Position numbers and translations under genes: made by a program
Origin: Pedobacter alluvionis
GTDB lineage: Bacteria > Bacteroidota > Bacteroidia > Sphingobacteriales > Sphingobacteriaceae
Assembly (NCBI RefSeq): GCF_003664035.1
Contig: NZ_RCCK01000010.1
Coordinates: 186,001 to 250,000 of the forward strand
Reading direction: 5' to 3'
Length of the DNA: 64,000 bases
The notes under the pieces: model-generated
Database searches by the model: none
Told to the model about the DNA's origin: nothing
The model's input: only the letters and a program-made list of their open reading frames with translations
Shown: piece after piece, positions 1 through 7,210 of the stretch
Layout of the letters: each line of letters starts with the position of its first letter
Numbering within the stretch: the first letter of the stretch is position 1

Positions 1-643
1 GAGTAACTTACAATAACTGCAGAATAGGTCTTAATAACTTTTTTAGGTATTTGAAGGTTAACAAATACATTTCTGAAAACCCCGTTACCGATTGCGAAAC
101 GCGAAAAAAATGCCGACGCAGTCCCATCAGGTTTTTACTGAACCTGATTTCAAGGTCATCATGGATTGGCTTGATAAAAATGACAAATATTGCCAGCTCT
201 TTGTGCGCATGATTTATTATACCTGCATTCGACCAAAGGAACTCCGGTTCTTGCAGCTTAAGTACATCGATTTGGAGGACAATACCATCACAATTCCCGG
301 TGTCGTCTCAAAAAACAAAAAATCAATCCCCGTAAATATTGATGTAAGCTTAAGAGCAGAACTTGATAAATTACAGATAGAAAAATTTGATAGAGAATAT
401 TTTCTGCTTGGTTCTGCGGACACTTTTATTTCACACAAAATGTGCGCTGAAAATTACGCCTACAACAGGTTTAAAAAATGTTTGGAGGCAACCGGTTTGC
501 TGGATAAAAATTACACACTCTATTCTTTTAAACACCTCTCTAACGTGAGAAAGTTTAGGGCAGGATGGACGCTTGCAGAGATTTGTTCGGCCAACAGGCA
601 TGGCAGAACCGCAAGCGGAGTTCATTGTATTATAGATGTTTGA
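1..643 (+). pseudogene. tyrosine recombinase/integrase, 5'-truncated by the window and frameshifted
   Basis: Member of the Bacteroidota phage-type tyrosine integrase family. The first ~105 bases, read from base 3, give a core-binding-domain tail (RYLKVNKYISENPVTD) that leads into the catalytic domain, but the two halves are in different frames. The join is a run of seven A at 103-109; one extra A would restore a continuous protein. The catalytic part (from ATG 109) shows the first Arg motif (CIRPKELRFLQL), a Lys beta-hairpin (SKNKKSIPV), a FKHLSNVRKFRAGW segment and NRHGR. The position nine residues after that His, where the nucleophilic Tyr is expected, reads Cys (VHC, codon TGT) just before the stop. 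The frameshift and apparent loss of the nucleophile suggest a dead gene. No attachment site or tRNA was found beside it. The family call is firm; inactivity is inferred. Confidence 0.75.
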
Positions 644-691
644 TAGGGGGATAATTAATTTGCATATTTGTTATTATCAATATTGCATTTA

Positions 692-1015
692 ATGGAGTTT
701 GAAACATTTAACCCAACAACCGAACTTTTAAAGAAGCATATTGCTTATTACTATTTCTTTAAAAGTGAAGCTTCCGATTTCTCAAGTGGCTATTATTCTT
801 TCCCAAATGTAACAACGCCTTTAAACATCTACAAAAATGTAGATGTAGTTATCAATGGGCCAAAGGTTAATATAGCTGAAAGCGATGTTAAAAATTACCG
901 TATCATCATTAATCAAGTGCGGGAAGCACCTTTACACGTGGAATGGAAGGGCAGCCCCAGTCGAAATGTTCAGGCCTTTGTGATGCCGTACTGGATAAAA
1001 GGAATAGGCTTTTAA
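692..1015 (+). pseudogene. AraC-family regulator, N-terminal sensor fragment only
   Basis: About 107 residues from ATG 692 (a TTG eight codons upstream is also in frame). The opening (MEFETFNPTTELLKKHI, then AYYYFFKSE) and the middle (YYSFPNVTTPLNIYKN) resemble the N-terminal ligand or dimerisation domain of Bacteroidota AraC-type regulators, which begin with a proline-rich segment followed by an IEYYYF-like strand. The two helix-turn-helix motifs that should follow are missing: the frame stops at 1015 and no HTH-like sequence is seen downstream. It lies between the broken integrase and an orphan lipoprotein, in keeping with a decayed region. It could instead be a small stand-alone protein, but no such family is recognised. 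Confidence 0.4.
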
Positions 1016-1151
1016 TGTTCTCATGCCGCGGAGGGGCGACCTGGTGGAAGGATGTTTACAGTTTCCCCCATCACAATAGCCTCATTTGGCTGAGATTAAC
1101 TAAACAGCAATAAATAAAGTATAGAACACAATAAGTAAACGGATAAAATTT

Positions 1152-2156
1152 ATGAAAAACTTCCTATTGGCATTGCTGGTCGCTGCAAATCTCAGCGCGT
1201 GTACTAGCGGTCAAACCCAGGTTGATCAAAACCCGGATATTTCCGCAGACAACCTCGCAGATGAAATCTCCAAGCACATCAAACATTATCAATCAGAAAA
1301 GATCTATATGCTGGGGTACTCCAATGACAAGTGTTACGTCGACTTGTACGTCAATGGAATTAAACTTTCAAAGGCATTTAACAAAGCATTGGGCAATTCG
1401 GCGATAGAAATCAATCCTTTTCTTTTTCAAAGCGGTAAATGCAAGGTATCCTTCAAAATGTATCCCCTGGGAAAATCCAAGGAATATGATGAGGTGTTTA
1501 AAACGTTTGTAGACGATACCAGCCTCGAGTTAAACCTATTATCTTATGATCTTAAAGATAAAAACGCAGCAGATAAAGAATACATCACTTATACGCTACC
1601 AAAGAAGAAAGAGGAGGTTGCAAAAGGATATTTCAGGGAAAAATTTAATGGCGTCGGAAAGACCTTTTTTGAGGATAGCTTTGAATTCGATATTGATCTT
1701 CCCTATCGCTCGAAACCTCCGTTTGAGGGTGCCATGGACCTGCGCAAACTCAATAAGTCTGATCTTGAATCTAAATTGTTGAAAAAATACCAGGAAGTCT
1801 GGAACGTTTATCGCAATAAAGAATACGATAATATTGCAAGGCTTGAATACAATTCATTGAAAGGCCTATATGTGTCTACCTATGAAAATGAGGAGAACGT
1901 CAGTAAAAATATCAATACCCTTTTTAAACAGATCTATAAAAATTCATCCTTTGAAATGCAGCCTTTAAAAAAATACAAACTGGAGTATTTTGCTGGCGGA
2001 AAACTTGCGGCACTGATGCTGGATACCAATGATAATCAGTTGCGCGGAAATACGGCACTATGGGCAAAAGTGAACTATGACGAGGGCGCAAGGGCGATAT
2101 TTTTAAACAGATATTTCTACATTCCCGCGGGAGAAACAGAATTTAAAGTGTATTAA
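1152..2156 (+). CDS. putative lipoprotein of unknown function
   Basis: A 334-residue protein with a clear lipoprotein signal: short basic start, hydrophobic core LLALLVAA, and lipobox LSAC with Cys17 as the predicted lipidation site. The mature protein is lysine- and acid-rich with many aromatic residues, has no further membrane segment, and contains no motif I recognise. The C-terminal part (about 230-334) has alternating charged and hydrophobic stretches compatible with a beta-rich or NTF2-like fold, which is speculative. It sits alone, 137 nt after the AraC fragment and about 20 nt before a SUKH-like fragment. Its location, probably the outer membrane or periplasm, is the only function-related statement that can be supported. 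Confidence 0.7.
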   Translation: MKNFLLALLVAANLSACTSGQTQVDQNPDISADNLADEISKHIKHYQSEKIYMLGYSNDKCYVDLYVNGIKLSKAFNKALGNSAIEINPFLFQSGKCKVSFKMYPLGKSKEYDEVFKTFVDDTSLELNLLSYDLKDKNAADKEYITYTLPKKKEEVAKGYFREKFNGVGKTFFEDSFEFDIDLPYRSKPPFEGAMDLRKLNKSDLESKLLKKYQEVWNVYRNKEYDNIARLEYNSLKGLYVSTYENEENVSKNINTLFKQIYKNSSFEMQPLKKYKLEYFAGGKLAALMLDTNDNQLRGNTALWAKVNYDEGARAIFLNRYFYIPAGETEFKVY

Positions 2157-2175
2157 CAATATTTTCTAAAATTTT

Positions 2176-2481
2176 TTGTCAAGTATTCCACCGGTACCAC
2201 TTTTAATATACCCTAAACCCAGTCTCTCCCCCCGGGATTTATTGTGCATGAACAAGAAGTCTGGCGAGGTTTATTATTGGTTTCATGAAACTGATGATTG
2301 GGGACTTAAGGGAGTTGATAAATGGCCGTGCAAGATTGCTGAAAGTATAGAAGAATTTACAAATCAATTAATCTTACCTGAACTTCCTTCTCCACAAGAG
2401 GTTGAAATAGCAAAGAAAAATAGTAGAGTGAAGATTACACCAATTTCAGTAAAAACTAAAAATGAGCAGAGAGAGAAATAA
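2176..2481 (+). pseudogene. SMI1/KNR4 (SUKH)-like C-terminal fragment
   Basis: A 101-codon frame opening with TTG. The segment around residues 25-70 (SGEVYYWFHETDDW, then KIAESIEEFTNQL) matches the end of SUKH-superfamily proteins, where a strand of the form GxVYYWdHE is followed by IAdSFeeFl. The first half of a normal ~130-150-residue SUKH protein is missing; residues 1-24 are proline-rich and look unrelated. SUKH proteins are commonly immunity partners of polymorphic toxins, but no toxin gene is visible here. The Lys/Glu-rich tail is not conserved in any way I can judge. The call rests on short motifs only, so it may also be a short orphan protein. Confidence 0.35.
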
Positions 2482-2740
2482 GGTTTACCACCTCTTTCTT
2501 TTGAAGAGTGGAAAGTATTATTAGATTAAATGAAAGTACATATTAGAATAAATTGTAGTACGATTGACACGATTTAGTAATAGCGTGATTTGCATAAAAA
2601 CACAAAACTTTTTTTGGTTCAATAACATATCGACAGCAGATGGATATCAAACAAATAGCCAGGATTTAGGTAACCATCATTCACAAGTTTTTAATTAAAA
2701 TGACATCAGTAATGTAAAATTTGAAATATCGCCTTAAATT

Positions 2741-3178
2741 ATGAAAGTAGAGAAAATATATCTTCCAGGAAAAGAAGAATTTGAATTTAGAGAATATAGA
2801 TATATTCACATTAAAAGCAATATTGGTAAAATTAATAAAGGTAATTTTGTCAATGCAATAGCAGCTGCTAATACCCCATTGATTCCTAAAAGCGGAGGTG
2901 TTTTAAATGAAAATTTTATCATAATTACCCCCAATGAAAAACGGTTTTATGGATTATCATATTCAAAAGATATAAGCGGATGGAGACAGCAGATTGAAAA
3001 AGGAGCAGCTTTGCTCGATGTGGAAACTGCAGAAATAAAAAACGGAGAAAAGTTTGTAGTCAGCAATGGAGAAAATTATGATTTGAAAGATTGTAAATTT
3101 GAGCGATATAACTATTATGATGATATGGGGAATATAGTAAAATCGAACATTCCTGTAGAAAGCAGTAAAATTCTTTAA
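2741..3178 (+). CDS. hypothetical protein, 145 aa
   Basis: An AT-rich 145-codon gene starting at ATG 2741. It has no signal peptide or membrane segment, so is probably cytoplasmic. It has several paired aromatic-charged segments (FRYREYRYI-like near 18, FYGLSYSKDISGWRQQIEKGAALLD near 70-95, YNYYDDMG near 124). No family is recognised. It lies between the SUKH-like fragment and the convergent BACON lipoprotein. Its compact size, AT-rich composition and neighbours resemble accessory or immunity genes, but that is only a contextual impression. The gene looks intact. Confidence 0.5.
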   Translation: MKVEKIYLPGKEEFEFREYRYIHIKSNIGKINKGNFVNAIAAANTPLIPKSGGVLNENFIIITPNEKRFYGLSYSKDISGWRQQIEKGAALLDVETAEIKNGEKFVVSNGENYDLKDCKFERYNYYDDMGNIVKSNIPVESSKIL

Positions 3179-3243
3179 AAACAAGCTGTCACATTTTTAG
3201 TTTCTCATAATTTGTTTGATTTTGAAAATAAAACTATCCAGGC

Positions 3244-5133
3244 CTATTTAACAAAAGCAGTCTTGACTGCGGTTTTATTAATTTGGCCTTTTACTGTGAA
3301 CAGTTCTGTATCAAACCTGAACAAGGTAAAGTTGCCAAAATTAACTAAATACCTGCCGTTAGTGGTAGATATTGGTTTACCATAATAAAGCTCATTTATT
3401 GTTGGGAAAGTAAGCAGCGTTTTGCCGTTCTTATAATCCAGTATCTGCAGCCAGTTATCGGTATCAAAAGCATAGATAATCTCCTCTTCACCGCTTCTAT
3501 AACTAAAATCGCCCGCATTGCCATGTGCCAGATAGGTTATCTTGCTGAGGTAGTTGTTTGCTGGGTTGTGTATATACTGCTCATAGGTCTGGATCATATA
3601 GAGGTTATTGTTCTTTTTATTCGGAACCACTCCACCAAGGGAACCATTTACTGGAATGGTTATATCCCTGATCACGTCCTGGACAGGGTCTATACTGAAA
3701 GTGATATTGCTGAAATAAGCTTTGATAATCAGTTTGGTTCGGTCATAATTGACTTCTATCTTTCCATATTCATAGTTTTTATCCTTTTGCTTATGGTAAT
3801 AAACCAGGTCGTTTTTTCGGCTGTCTATCATCTTCCAACTGGTGGCACTGCTCACCCTCGCGCCGCAGACCATTGCTCCGATGCCGGAGCTGGTAAAAGC
3901 AAGAGCCTGCGGATATATGGTCGGGTAGGTGTTATTGTCCCCGTCCAGCACTTCTAGTTTAATCTGTTTGACAATTGAACCGTCATCGGGATCCATCACA
4001 TATATGTCCGGAGTATTCGTTAATAGGTAAATCAGTTTGTTGTAAGGGTTATAGACCAGTTTTCTGACCTTGAAATCGACCGGGTAATTTTTAATGACGG
4101 TAAAAGTTTCCATATCAATTTTTTGGACTATCTGCGTATCGAAAATAGAAAACCAGACTGTTTTATTATCATCGCTTACAAAGTATGTCGGCGTGCTCTC
4201 GCTCCAGACCGCAGGATAGGCAATCCGTTTAGAGAAAAAATCCACATTAAAGTTTTCGGTATAGCTAGCAATCTTATCCTTAAAGGTAGCCTGGAAAGGG
4301 TAGGACTGGCCTAATCTGCCACAGCTATATTTGAAGCGTACTTCTTTGCTCATAGGTGTTCTGTTGTAGGCGAGGTCGCTTAAACAAAGATCATATTTGG
4401 AGGTGATCTGCACTTCACTCACTGGTGCACTGAAGGTCAAGATAACCGTATCGGTAATGGGATGGGTCATCGATACACTTAATAGCTTGATTTTGGGGTA
4501 CTGGATGATCGTGATAACCTTGACGGCCATACCTGCCGTTAGTGTCAGGGTCGCGGTCCTTGCAGTATCCGCCTGGTTCTCTTCCGCAACAACATAGATG
4601 CCCTTGTCGCCCAGTCCTATCGGGTTGTCAACGTCTAGCCAATCGGTAGAAAGTGTTACCATCCAGGCGGTATTGGACTTTATTTTAATGAGATTCGAAG
4701 TCTTGGTATAAGGTAGCTGATAACTGTCCTTTTCGATTTCCAGAGTTGCTTCACCGACTTCCAGGTGAAAGTCCAGTTTTGTGGTACCATCCTGGGTTAC
4801 AGTAGTTCTTTTACTTTCCGAAAGGTGTTTTTCCTTGGCTGCCAGTATGCTGTAACCGCCAACTGGAATGCGGTCAAATGTGTATTTTCCTTCACCGTCG
4901 CTGAACACGTAAGTTCTCTGTTCGTTGTCCAGGGAAATTTTTACGCCGGAAAGCGGCAGTCCGTTCTTGCTTAAGACAGTGCCTGTGATAAGGCCGGTTG
5001 AGGTGATCTTTTCTTTTTCCTTTTTACAGGATTGCAGGCAGATAAAGACCAGCATAACCAAGGTCAGTGCGCTTTTTAAAAATCCGGATGTAGGTTTTTT
5101 TAAAGGGTTGAGAGCGGAATTATTCATAAACAT
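3244..5133 (-). CDS. surface lipoprotein: carboxypeptidase-regulatory-like + BACON + beta-propeller-like domain
   Basis: A 629-residue exported lipoprotein; a second in-frame ATG two codons in (5127) is equally possible. After a hydrophobic stretch the lipobox LQSC places the lipidated Cys at 36, followed by the basic KKEKEK tail common in Pedobacter lipoproteins. Residues ~46-120 look like a carboxypeptidase D regulatory-like beta-sandwich (ITGTVLSKNGLPLSGVKI, then SDGEGKYTFDRIPVGGYSI). Residues ~135-215 have BACON-like features (IKIKSNTAWMVTLSTDWLDV, ending in TLTLTAG and ITIIQ). Residues ~290-620 contain repeats such as NKLIYLLTN, DIYVMDPDDGSI and TKLIIKAYFSNITFSI, typical of YVTN/YncE-like propellers. 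BACON domains are usually glycan- or mucin-associated adhesion modules, so a binding or scaffold role is inferred; no catalytic motif is seen. It is not in an evident operon. Confidence 0.75.
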   Translation of the reverse strand: MFMNNSALNPLKKPTSGFLKSALTLVMLVFICLQSCKKEKEKITSTGLITGTVLSKNGLPLSGVKISLDNEQRTYVFSDGEGKYTFDRIPVGGYSILAAKEKHLSESKRTTVTQDGTTKLDFHLEVGEATLEIEKDSYQLPYTKTSNLIKIKSNTAWMVTLSTDWLDVDNPIGLGDKGIYVVAEENQADTARTATLTLTAGMAVKVITIIQYPKIKLLSVSMTHPITDTVILTFSAPVSEVQITSKYDLCLSDLAYNRTPMSKEVRFKYSCGRLGQSYPFQATFKDKIASYTENFNVDFFSKRIAYPAVWSESTPTYFVSDDNKTVWFSIFDTQIVQKIDMETFTVIKNYPVDFKVRKLVYNPYNKLIYLLTNTPDIYVMDPDDGSIVKQIKLEVLDGDNNTYPTIYPQALAFTSSGIGAMVCGARVSSATSWKMIDSRKNDLVYYHKQKDKNYEYGKIEVNYDRTKLIIKAYFSNITFSIDPVQDVIRDITIPVNGSLGGVVPNKKNNNLYMIQTYEQYIHNPANNYLSKITYLAHGNAGDFSYRSGEEEIIYAFDTDNWLQILDYKNGKTLLTFPTINELYYGKPISTTNGRYLVNFGNFTLFRFDTELFTVKGQINKTAVKTAFVK

Positions 5134-5432
5134 TATTTGTGTAAAAATAGAAAAAAAACATAGAAATGATATGAAGAATAGGTGTTATATAAATCTAAAC
5201 GTTTCTTGAAAGAACCAGCGGATGTTTAAGCTAAGATTTATAACGTTCCGCTACAATACTGTTGTAGTAATTTGTTGAGATGCCCTTTTTTGATTGCGAC
5301 TTTAGCAAAAAAGTTGAACACCGGCTTCTGAAAACAACTTATGGTAATGCCATGGGGTTTTCTCCCGGGAGAATGCTGAGCTCCACCATACTATTGTTGT
5401 CATTTACAAAAAGCGTTGTTGCAATTGAGAAT
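5134..5432. other. intergenic stretch, no feature seen
   Basis: Between the divergent ends of the lipoprotein start and the DUF4260 stop. The plus-strand frame at 5280-5516 has no family signature and runs into the DUF4260 gene on the other strand, so it is not called. It presumably holds the lipoprotein promoter, but no convincing TAnnTTTG box is visible. Confidence 0.4.
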
Positions 5433-5807
5433 TTATTTTCCTGTCCAACCCAAACTTGTATGTTTGAAATCATCTGGAAATTTCAGACCATAACCCAGCA
5501 TACGGTCAAAAGATGAATGTGCAACTAGTAGTAATCCTACGGAGGTAAGTACATCTATGTGCATCGCAAAACCAGCTGCCAGCAGAACTATTGCTACCGC
5601 ACGATGATGAAATAAGTTATAGGTGAAAGCGCCTACGCGGGTATTCACCAGGTAACCTATCATAGAAAGATCAGGCGCAAAAAATAGCAATACCCACAGC
5701 CAAACTGATAATCCTAGATTATATTTCGTTAAGAAATAAATAGCTATTGCAGTTATGGCTGCTTCTTCAATTCTGATGGTGAAATCCATCACTTTTTGCT
5801 GATTCAT
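5433..5807 (-). CDS. DUF4260-family membrane protein
   Basis: About 124 residues from ATG 5807; a longer frame to 5864 exists, but its extra 19 residues (FTHTFELTKI etc.) do not resemble the family. A TAnnTTTG box at 5828-5835 would start transcription downstream of the longer start. The protein has the DUF4260 pattern: an amphipathic beginning (RIEEAAITAIAIYFL), hydrophobic segments (VWLWVLLFFAPDLSMIGYL; AIVLLAAGFAMHI), an NLFHHRA motif, GLLLVAHSSFDRMLGYGLK, and the C-terminal HTSLGWTGK. Family members are small inner-membrane proteins of unknown function. The gene follows a Crp/Fnr-like regulator by about 60 nt on the same strand and may be its target. Confidence 0.85.
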   Translation of the reverse strand: MNQQKVMDFTIRIEEAAITAIAIYFLTKYNLGLSVWLWVLLFFAPDLSMIGYLVNTRVGAFTYNLFHHRAVAIVLLAAGFAMHIDVLTSVGLLLVAHSSFDRMLGYGLKFPDDFKHTSLGWTGK

Positions 5808-5827
5808 GACAATGATTTTTGTTAGCT

Positions 5828-5835
5828 CAAATGTA
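5828..5835 (-). promoter_or_regulatory. candidate -7 element (TACATTTG) for the DUF4260 gene
   Basis: Read on the minus strand the octamer is TACATTTG, matching the Bacteroidota TAnnTTTG -7 consensus. It lies 20 nt before ATG 5807, giving a short leader. The nearest TTG lies 26 nt further upstream, slightly outside the usual 17-23 nt spacing, so support is moderate. Confidence 0.35.
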
Positions 5836-5867
5836 TGTGTGAAACAATGGTAAGCTCTTGACAAAAA

Positions 5868-6437
5868 TCAAGAAACCATTTTCCTCCGTATCCGGCTAAA
5901 AGTTTCAGGTGTCATGCCGAGCATAGAGGCCAGGTATTGAAGCGGTACCTGATTAAAAAGTTCGCGGTTTTGCTCGAAGAGTTTTTGATAACGGTCTTCG
6001 GCGGTCAGGGAAATGAGGTCCATGATTCGGTTCTCCATCATTACAAAACATTTACCCGTAAACAGTTTTTCAAATTCATGCCATTTGGGCACCAGTCTTC
6101 CCATCGTTAAGTACGCTTCGTAATCGATCGTAAACAAACGCGTTGGTGTGAGTGCCTGGATATCAAATCGAGAGGTATTCCTGAACATGAAACCCTGGAG
6201 ATCCGTGATGAAATAACCGGCAGTACCTATCCATTGGGTAACTTCTTTTTCTGGCAGCTTTACAAAAACTCTTAAAATACCACTTTCTATAAAACTAAGT
6301 TTATTGCAGAATTTGCCTGTTCTTAAGAAATAGTTTCCCTTTTCAATTACCTCGGGTTTAAATAATCCGCTCACTTTTTGACAGTCATCCTGACTAATGC
6401 CGAAATGGTGGTGAATATAACTTTCAAGTTCGTTCAT
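5868..6437 (-). CDS. Crp/Fnr-family transcriptional regulator
   Basis: A 189-residue cytoplasmic regulator. Residues ~20-115 form a cyclic-nucleotide-binding-like beta-roll (FLRTGKFCNKLSFIESGILRVF; EKEVTQWIGTAGYFITDLQGF). The C-terminal helix-turn-helix (VPLQYLASMLGMTPETFSRIRRK) is the form typical of short Bacteroidota Crp-like regulators that often sit next to oxidoreductase or small membrane-protein genes. The canonical cAMP-phosphate-binding Arg motif is not apparent, so the ligand is unknown. It precedes DUF4260 on the same strand and diverges from a broken Rossmann-type gene at 6570, the usual arrangement for a regulator with its oxidoreductase target. Confidence 0.85.
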   Translation of the reverse strand: MNELESYIHHHFGISQDDCQKVSGLFKPEVIEKGNYFLRTGKFCNKLSFIESGILRVFVKLPEKEVTQWIGTAGYFITDLQGFMFRNTSRFDIQALTPTRLFTIDYEAYLTMGRLVPKWHEFEKLFTGKCFVMMENRIMDLISLTAEDRYQKLFEQNRELFNQVPLQYLASMLGMTPETFSRIRRKMVS

Positions 6438-6569
6438 CTATATTTTTTTATGATCAAGGTAGCTGCATTAAAATGCTCCAGGCCAAAACAGTGATCTGAT
6501 ACAAGTTTCCGTTTTTTGATCGTAGCATATTTGCATAGTCAATTATCAATAACAATTAAAAATACAAAG

Positions 6570-6801
6570 ATGAAAAAGAAAATAGTAATACTTGGGGCAA
6601 CCGGCAGGGAAATCGCTTTTAAATGATTACGGTCAAAAAAATGGCCTTTTCAGATCCCGACTATATATTCATCTATTCCTGGCCAATCCAGATCTGCCAA
6701 AACGATTTGAAAAAGAGGCAACACTCAACGAACCGGACAGGGCTACCATGTTTGGGGGCGGAGCGCATGGTTATGTCGATTACCCATTTTTAAATGATTA
6801 A
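6570..6801 (+). pseudogene. remnant of a Rossmann-fold (NmrA/SDR-like) gene plus an unrelated-frame tail
   Basis: ATG 6570 opens a perfect NAD(P)-binding start (KKKIVILGATGREIAF, a GxTGxxG-like glycine motif) that stops after 18 codons at 6624. A second frame, shifted by one base, stays open to 6801 and ends in a conserved-looking stretch (EATLNEPDRATMFGGGA, then YVDYPFLND) of no family I can name. A 13-bp direct repeat (ttttaaatgatta) occurs at 6617-6629 and 6788-6800, so slippage or recombination may have shaped the remnant. Its position opposite a Crp-like regulator suggests it was that regulator's target. No functional product is expected from either frame. Confidence 0.5.
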
Positions 6802-7158
6802 ATACATTGGCAGATATCCAACACGGTGATCAAAAAGAATGTACGGACGCAGCCTGTTTGCGTCTGTTTCATTCCGTATGCTTTGGTAACGATTAGCCTG
6901 CATTTCTGGGTACTGTTGTTCCGTTTGGCGTATCTTTCCGGTCAATAGCCAACACAGGCTTGTTGTTCCGCTGAAGGATAAAGTTGCCTTGTGTTTTACC
7001 ATTTGAGATATTTTAAAGGTTTTTGATCCCTGAATATATATGATAACATTGTGGCGTGTAAAAACCGCCAGTTCAGATATGCGTTATGCCTGCTTAATTG
7101 CTTGTTCACTAAGCCATTCCAAAAACAATTTTTAATAATAAATCGATTTAGAATGTTA

Positions 7159-7196
7159 AAAAGCTTATCTTGGTTTGTTGATCCAGATAAGCTTTT
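7159..7196 (+). promoter_or_regulatory. hairpin directly upstream of the GH2 gene
   Basis: An inverted repeat: left arm 7159-7173, right arm 7183-7196, complementary apart from one bulged T, with a loop of about nine bases, followed by TTTTACTT. The right arm ends only 14 nt before ATG 7211. It could be a terminator for transcription arriving from upstream or a leader structure that controls GH2 expression; the sequence alone does not decide. Confidence 0.5.
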
Positions 7197-7210
7197 ACTT
7201 AAAACATTTT

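Noticed and set aside
5280..5516. 78-codon plus-strand frame overlapping DUF4260
   Set aside because: It lies partly antisense to a well-supported gene and shows no family features.
6790..7002. 70-codon minus-strand frame between the Rossmann remnant and GH2
   Set aside because: No family match, low-complexity composition, and no plausible promoter; it overlaps a degenerate gene.
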